Shown here: positions 58,566 through 64,000 of the stretch, piece by piece | Position numbering within the stretch: position 1 is the first letter of the stretch | How the letters are laid out: every line of letters starts with the position of its first letter | NCBI GenBank assembly: GCA_030770545.1 | Contig: CM061100.1 | Coordinates: 11,896,501 to 11,960,500, forward strand | Reading direction: 5' to 3' | DNA: 64,000 nucleotides | DNA from: Macropodus opercularis | Lineage: Eukaryota; Chordata; Actinopteri; Anabantiformes; Osphronemidae | Notes under the pieces: generated by a model | What the model saw: only the letters and a program-made list of their open reading frames with translations | What the model was told of the DNA's origin: nothing | The model's database searches: none | Program-made: the position numbers and the translations under genes

Positions 58566-60642
58566 GGAGATATTAAACAACACAGCAGCAGATCTTAGTT
58601 GTTCTCCAGCGTTGTGTACTCAAAACAGGAGTATTGGTGGAAGTACAGACTCTCTGGGATGTACAGTATTTGACAAGACAAAGGATGATGACAAGCCCGC
58701 ACTGTCAGTGGATGATCAAACTTTTCTGGATATAATGGATAGGGCAGTGTTTCAAGACGAAGCAAACAGCTGGGTAGCGCCTTTACCATTTCGTTCCCCC
58801 AGACAACGCCTTCCAAGCAACAGAGAACAGGCAATCAAGCGCCTCAATTCTCTCAGGAAAACGCTGGACAAGAAACCTGAAATGAAAAGGCAGTACGTAG
58901 AGTTCATGCAGAAGATGTTTGATAACGATCATGCAGAACCTGCACCTCCTCTGGAAGAACATAGAGAACACTGGTACTTGCCATCATTCGGTGTATACCA
59001 CCCCCAGAAACCAGATCAACTGAGAGTGGTGTTTGATTCAAGTGCAGAGTATGATGGAGTTTCTCTAAACAAAGTCCTGTTGAGTGGTCCTGATTTGAAC
59101 AACACACTGTTGGGAGTTCTACTGCGCTTTAGAAAAGAGCCTGTAGCTTTCACGGCTGATGTTCAACAGATGTTTTATTGTTTTGTAGTGAGAGAAGACC
59201 ACGGAGACTATCTTAGATTCCTTTGGTATGAAGACAATAACCTTAGCAAGAAGGTTAAGGACTACAGAATGAAGGTTCACGTATTTGGAAATAGTCCATC
59301 GCCAGCTGTGGCTATCTATTGTATGAGGCGTGCTGCTGTGGAAGGAGAAGGAGAACATGGTACTGACGCTAAGAAGTTCATCATGAGACATTTTTACATT
59401 GATGATGGACTGGCATCTGCCCCCACCCATGAAGAGGTTGTTGATATCTTGAACAGAGCTCAAAAGATGTTAGCAGAGTCCAACCTGAACTTGCATAAAA
59501 TAGCATCCAACAGTCATAAGGTGATGGAAGCATTTTCAGCAGACGAACGGGCCAAGGATTTAAAAGATTTGGATCTTAGATCAGATGACCTCCCTATGCA
59601 ACGCAGTTTAGGAGTTCTGTGGAACCTGAAAACTGATAGTTTCACATTTCAAGTGTCTCAAGAGGAAAGACCATACACCAAGAGAGGTGTTTTATCTACT
59701 GTAAACAGTATATATGACCCTTTAGGATTTGTGGCTCCTATAACTATGCAAGGAAAGGCTCTTCTCCGAGAACTTTCAACCGAGAGCACTGACTGGGATG
59801 AACCACTTCCGTCTAAAAAGGAGGAGCAATGGAACTCATGGAAAAGGTCTTTGAAGGATTTACAACATCTCCAGATAGCAAGGTGTTATGTTCCATTGTT
59901 GCAGTCTGCAGCGCAGAGGAAAAAGTTTTGCATCTTTTCAGATGCATCCACAATAGCAATCGGCGCTGTTGCTTACCTGAAGGTCACTGACAGAGGAGGA
60001 CAGCACCACATCGGATTCATTATGGCAAAATCGAAACTAGCCCCACGGCCTGCTCACACTGTTCCACGGCTAGAATTATGTGCCGCAGTTTTGGCTGTTG
60101 AAGTCTATGAGCTAGTCAGAGATGAGCTGGACATTGAGGTGGACACTGTCAACTTTTTCACAGACAATAAAATAGTCCTGGGATACATACACAACACCAC
60201 CAGGAGGTTTTACACATATGTTGCTAATCGAGTGACTCGCATACGCAAATCTACGCGTCCTGAACAGTGGAATTTCACGTCTACGGAGAATAACCCTGCA
60301 GATCATGCCACTAGGTTTATTAGTGCTTCTGAATTGCAGCATACCAGCTGGTTCCTTGGACCGTCTTTCGACATCTTCGATCTCATCGAGCCTGAAGCAG
60401 ACGTAGAAATACAGCCCGACGTTACAAGCCTGATCTCTAATACCTCTAATACCTCAGAAGGCCAGCTAAAGTCACATCGCTTTGAAAGGTTTTCTCACTG
60501 GACGACTATAGCATCACTTATTCGTGTTGCTGCCTCATTCAAGGCCTCAAAGGCTTCAAAGTCAGGGTGGAAGTGTTATAATGACAGAAGCACTTCAAAT
60601 GAGCTTTCCACGGCGAAAACTGTGATCATTCGTACTGAATGA
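58513..60642 (+). CDS. pol: BEL/Pao reverse transcriptase and RNase H, open frame
   Basis: A 709-codon frame without stops. RT motifs: RVVFDSSAEYDG, VAFTADVQQMFYCF, HVFGNSPSPAVA and catalytic YIDDG (about 59398). Then the Pao-type segment STVNSIYDPLGFVAPITM, and RNase H with FSDASTIAIGAVAY, PRLELCAAVLAVE and FFTDNKIVLGYI supplying the acidic residues, and NPADHATR near the end. Length and order are normal for BEL/Pao. The start given is a frame start; the protein would be cut from a Gag-Pol precursor. A frameshift near 60630 separates it from integrase. Confidence 0.92.
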   Translation: MSSVVKFLSPCLNKLQVKEILNNTAADLSCSPALCTQNRSIGGSTDSLGCTVFDKTKDDDKPALSVDDQTFLDIMDRAVFQDEANSWVAPLPFRSPRQRLPSNREQAIKRLNSLRKTLDKKPEMKRQYVEFMQKMFDNDHAEPAPPLEEHREHWYLPSFGVYHPQKPDQLRVVFDSSAEYDGVSLNKVLLSGPDLNNTLLGVLLRFRKEPVAFTADVQQMFYCFVVREDHGDYLRFLWYEDNNLSKKVKDYRMKVHVFGNSPSPAVAIYCMRRAAVEGEGEHGTDAKKFIMRHFYIDDGLASAPTHEEVVDILNRAQKMLAESNLNLHKIASNSHKVMEAFSADERAKDLKDLDLRSDDLPMQRSLGVLWNLKTDSFTFQVSQEERPYTKRGVLSTVNSIYDPLGFVAPITMQGKALLRELSTESTDWDEPLPSKKEEQWNSWKRSLKDLQHLQIARCYVPLLQSAAQRKKFCIFSDASTIAIGAVAYLKVTDRGGQHHIGFIMAKSKLAPRPAHTVPRLELCAAVLAVEVYELVRDELDIEVDTVNFFTDNKIVLGYIHNTTRRFYTYVANRVTRIRKSTRPEQWNFTSTENNPADHATRFISASELQHTSWFLGPSFDIFDLIEPEADVEIQPDVTSLISNTSNTSEGQLKSHRFERFSHWTTIASLIRVAASFKASKASKSGWKCYNDRSTSNELSTAKTVIIRTE

Positions 60643-61962
60643 AGTATTCAAGGAGGAGTACAGCTGTCTCAAAACGAATCTGCCACTACCAAAACAAAGT
60701 CCACTCAGGAAGCTCAACCCCATCGTTGATGAGGATGGATTACTCAGGGTTGGTGGTCGTCTGCAAATTTAACTAAAGAAGAAAAACATCCTCTTATAAT
60801 ACCCAGTGCTCATCACATTGCTACTCTTTTAGTCAGGTATTACCACGAGAAAGTAGCACATCAGGGGCGTCACCTCACAGAGGGAGCAGTCAGAGCAGCA
60901 GGATTTTGGATTACTGGAAGCAAACGCCTGGTTACATCTGTTATCTACAAATGTGTCATCTGTCGTAGGCTAAGAGGAACCTTTCAGATCCAAAAGATGG
61001 CAGACTTGCCTGCGGACAAGCTTTCAACAATGCCACCATTTACAAACGTTGGTCTTGACATCTTTGGTCCATGGATGGTGATGACACGTCGCACTAGAGG
61101 AGGCAGTGCAGTTTCAAAAGGTGGCCAGTGCTTTTTACGTGTATGTCGACCAGAGCTGTACACATTGAACTGGTTGAGTCTATGTCCACATCCAGCTTCA
61201 TAAATGCACTAAGACGATTTTTCTGTGTTCGTGGACCTGCAAAACTTCTACGCTCGGATAGAGGCACTAATTTTATTGGTGCATGTAAAGAGTTAAAAAT
61301 AGACCACAACGACAGTATGCTACACGCTTACCTTCAAGAGAAAGGTTGCACGTGGCACTTCAATCCTCCACATTCTTCACACATGGGTGGTTCCTGGGAA
61401 CGGCTCATTGGAGTTGCAAGGAGGATCTTAGATGCAATACTTCTTCAGTCGGCGCATCTTCGACTCACACATGAAGTACTGAGCACATTTATGGCAGAAG
61501 TAATGGCGATAATAAATGCCAGACCACTGGTATCAGTGTCCACTGATCCAGACAATGCCAACTGTTCTTACACCAGCGCTGATTTTAACTCAAAAGACAA
61601 ATGCACTATCAGCACCTTCGGGCATCCTCGAGCCAACTGTTCACTATGCAAACTAATGGAAACAAGTTCAATGTCTCGCGGACACTTTCTGGAAGAGATG
61701 GAGAGGAGAGTATTTGACTACCCTGCAAAGCCACAGGAAATGGACAGAAGACAGACCGAACATCAAAGAAGGAGATGTTGTTTTGCTTAAGGACAACCAG
61801 GCCCACAGGAATGACTGGCCTGTGGGACTTGTTATAAAGGCATTCCACAGCAGCGACAACAAGGTCCGTAAGGCGGAAATAAGGACAGTTAAAGACGGAG
61901 CGGTGAAAGTGTTTCTGAGGCCAATCTCAGAGATGGTCGTCCTTTTGTCAGAAGAAAAGTGA
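60643..61962 (+). pseudogene. pol: BEL/Pao integrase
   Basis: Several frames together cover a full integrase: a linker with LNPIVDEDGLLRVGGRL (60705-60770), a zinc domain (HHIATLLVRYYHEKVAHQG, CVICRRLRG), Asp in VGLDIFGP (about 61047), Asp in LRSDRGTNFIGA, Glu in GGSWERLIG, and the BEL-type tail (GDVVLLKDNQAHRNDWPVG ... FLRPISEMVVL) ending at 61962. At least three frameshifts (near 60770, 61125 and 61650-61715) and a stop break it. Confidence 0.87.
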
Positions 61963-61989
61963 CGTGGACTGTAACGTTTGGATTTGTTG

Positions 61990-62700
61990 TCAGTTTGAAA
62001 CTTGTCTCCAGTGTAACATTCGGCGTGGAATGGTGCCGCCTGCTGGACACCTTCCAATCCCTGAGGGGGCATTCATGCATTTGACAATGGACTTTGTGGA
62101 CATGGTGCGTCCGGTACAGGGCAAGCGATATCTTCTGGTGGTCATTGATCGCTTCAGCTGGTGGGTCGAAGCGACACCTGCTAAACACAAGAGACGGTGG
62201 CAAAATTTTTGTGTCGAGAGGTGATTGCGCGCTTTGGGATCCCTCTGAAGATCAGCTCAGATAATGGGAAAGAGTTTGTTGACAAAACAGTGAAATGTGT
62301 CTTACAAAAACTGGGAGTGAAACAGAGGTTTGGCAGTGTGTACTTCCCGACGTCACAGTCCGATGTTGAGAGGTGCAATGGGATTTTGAAAAACAAACGG
62401 CTGAAAATCTGCCGAAGCACAGGGTTAAACTGGATAGACGCTTTGCCGCTGGCGCTCATCAAGGCTTGTTGATCAAGTGCTCACAGAACGCTGAGACTAA
62501 CACCGCATGAAGCTTTGCTTGGTCGACCGATGCCAGCGCCAATGTACAGAGCGGTGAAGGGTCCATCTCTCGACATTTTGACAAATGACCTCAGTTCTTA
62601 CATCAAACAAATGACTACCATACATAGGAGTATTTCCTCCCGTGTTGTCTCCCTGCAGGAAAAAGAAGCTCGAGAAGATCCAGAGCCATCCAGAGACGAA
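61990..62700 (+). pseudogene. pol: ERV-B copy 2 integrase core and tail, degraded
   Basis: About 90 percent identical by eye to 49200-49890 of copy 1. It holds CLQCNI of the zinc domain, MDFVDM, SSDNGKEF and SDVERCNG, with a frameshift near 62190 (a short deletion in the AAACACAAGAGACGG region) and a stop at 62470. At DPEP (62690) it is fused by deletion to env leader sequence, losing the GPY/F tail, the pol stop and the env start. Confidence 0.88.
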
Positions 62701-62967
62701 GGGCCCAGCAAGAGTAAGACCACAATCAAGAGAGGGAACAGAGGGTTCCCTTTTCTCCTGTAGATCTCCTCCCTCTCTTGATTGTGGTCCAGGAGTGGAC
62801 ATCTCATTCTGCTGGAATGAAAGGAGTGAGAACTGAAATAGAGGATTATGAGGACGAAGAAATCAGTCTAGAAACGCTCCAGCAGAACAGCTGGTACCAG
62901 TGGGTCCAGTTTGCAAGCCGGATGAATGACAAGACTGATTGTTACATCTGAACCAAGGCTACCAAGG
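62690..62967 (+). pseudogene. env: ERV-B copy 2 env leader remnant
   Basis: Matches copy 1 at 50217-50495, including the hairpin and DCYI-TGA (TGA at 62949-62951), then jumps at ACCAAGG into the 3' LTR. The rest of env is deleted. Confidence 0.85.
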
Positions 62968-63410
62968 TTTAGTCCTTGTTCATTTCCAGGGAATATGATT
63001 GTACAAGACGCTTGCTGGCCTTGGGTGGCGCCGAGGATATCTGACCGGTAGAGCAGAACAATTTGGGCAAAACATTCTGACCTGGTAACCAAAGCAATGG
63101 CGGCAAAACAAGTGGTTGTAATCACAAATATTTGCATTTGGGCTGACACAAATTGAGGGATTAAAATATGCTCCAGAGGAATCTCGCCAGGAGAGTTCTT
63201 TGCCTGCCGTAGAGAGAAGTCGTTTTTCTGTGGTCAGGCCTGGGGCTCCCCACGCGCTAGCAAGCATCCTCCCTGCAGGGAAGAAGGTGACTCCGCACAC
63301 CTTTGCATTCTTTCATCTCAGCACTGAGAATAAATCTACAATTGATTGGCTGAAACCTAATGCTGCCTCGGCTTGAGTTCTTCTGAGTTGGGACATCTCT
63401 AACCACTACA
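62968..63410 (+). repeat. ERV-B copy 2 3' LTR, 5' end missing
   Basis: From GTTTAGTCCTTGTTC to CTCTAACCACTACA; over 90 percent identical by eye to the LTR at 51548. It has the complete right end that copy 1's 3' LTR lacks, and AATAAA at about 63329. Confidence 0.93.
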
Positions 63411-64000
63411 GCATTAATTGCATTAAGATGCAGCAGCTTAAAGCATCGCTGAGGCTGGAAACAGTGCGAAAACGCTTAGAATCGCCTGAATCGTGCATGT
63501 CAGACCAAAAGAACACTACTTTGGTCAAAGATATTTAAATGCATTTTAAAGGTGTTTTTCTGCTTCAAGGATGTATTTGGATCATATCTAGCACAGAAAC
63601 TACACTTACATTTCTTGCATTAAGATGCAGCAGCTTAAAGCATCACTGAGATGGAAACAGTGCGAAAATGCTTAGAATCGACTGTTCTGTGCATTTCAGA
63701 CCAGGAGAACACTATTTTAGTCAAAGTGATTAAAAATCATTTTAAAGATGTTTTCCTGCTTCAGGGATGTATTTGGATCATATTTAGCACAGGAACTTTA
63801 TTTACATTGCTTCCATCAGGATGCAGCAGCTTTAAGCATCACTAAGGCTGGAAACAGTGTGAAAACGCTTATATTCGCCTGTTCTGTGCATTCAGACTAA
63901 AACAATACTACTTTAGTCAAAGTGATTTAAATGCATTTAAAGGTGTTTGCTTGCTTCAGGGATGTATTTGGATCATATGTAGCACAGAAATTTTAATGGC
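63411..64000. repeat. satellite array, inverted, about three monomers
   Basis: Same orientation and divergence as 52448-53556; starts mid-monomer at GCATTAATTGCATTAAGATG directly after the LTR and runs off the right edge. Confidence 0.95.

Larger units (their letters stand above)
55849..61989 (+). mobile_element. BEL/Pao LTR retrotransposon, 3' LTR not found
   Basis: Complete coding order gag-PR-RT-RNase H-IN with BEL-specific motifs (DEQSNRSLA protease site, YIDDG RT, GGSWERLIG integrase). The left part looks like an LTR (55849 to about 56280). After the integrase stop at 61962 only about 27 bases remain before ERV-B integrase resumes, so a 3' LTR is missing. Confidence 0.88.
55344..63410 (+). 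mobile_element. ERV-B copy 2, truncated and split by a BEL element
   Basis: The ERV parts are 55344-55848 (RNase H end, integrase zinc domain) and 61990-63410 (rest of integrase, env remnant, 3' LTR). They join at equivalent positions of copy 1 (about 49190/49200), so the BEL element landed inside integrase. LTR, gag, protease and most of RT are missing on the left. Confidence 0.88.

Overview
The window looks like repeat-dominated DNA from a ray-finned (teleost) fish. The evidence is a large satellite array, vertebrate-type endogenous retroviruses (ERVs) with GPY/F-type integrases and CX6CC envelopes, an L2-type LINE with the fish-typical GAATT tail, a Tx1/L1-like LINE ORF1 and a BEL/Pao element. 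I found no host protein-coding gene. Species and chromosome cannot be read from the sequence; the array could be pericentromeric or another heterochromatic block, but that is inference.

Layout. 1-20426 is one head-to-tail satellite of about 194 bp (roughly 105 monomers) with recurring multi-monomer blocks. 20427-29303 is a nearly complete class I ERV (called ERV-A) with two similar LTRs, a tRNA-Phe-like primer site, gag, protease, an extra domain, RT/RNase H, integrase and env, broken by a few stops and frameshifts. 29304-31222 is the 5' part of a different ERV (ERV-C) on the minus strand: LTR, tRNA-Leu-like primer site, a 39-bp tandem repeat leader and a gag start. 31223-44288 is non-coding DNA with older repeats: a repeat split by a 1.8-kb insertion with imperfect terminal inverted repeats, a tRNA-like sequence, duplicated exon-like cassettes, an L2 LINE and an antisense RT fragment. 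44289-51979 is a second ERV family (ERV-B, copy 1), internally deleted, ending tail-to-tail against an inverted LTR of the same family (51980-52380).

From 52448 to the end the satellite reappears in the opposite orientation (52448-53556, a 28-bp scrap at 55316, and 63411-64000). It is interrupted by an ORF1-only Tx1/L1-like LINE (53557-55315) and by a second, truncated ERV-B copy (55344-55848 plus 61990-63410). That copy is itself interrupted by a BEL/Pao element (55849-61989) that has no visible 3' LTR.

The most interesting signal is a domain between protease and reverse transcriptase in ERV-A that carries paired H-x-T/S-x motifs about 60 residues apart, the hallmark of 2H phosphoesterases. 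The unrelated-looking ERV-B has the same arrangement in the same place. Known viral 2H enzymes (coronavirus ns2, rotavirus VP3 C-terminal domain) degrade 2-5A and block RNase L. A 2H-like domain inside a fish retroviral pol would be a candidate new accessory activity. This is inference from motifs and position, not from a database search.
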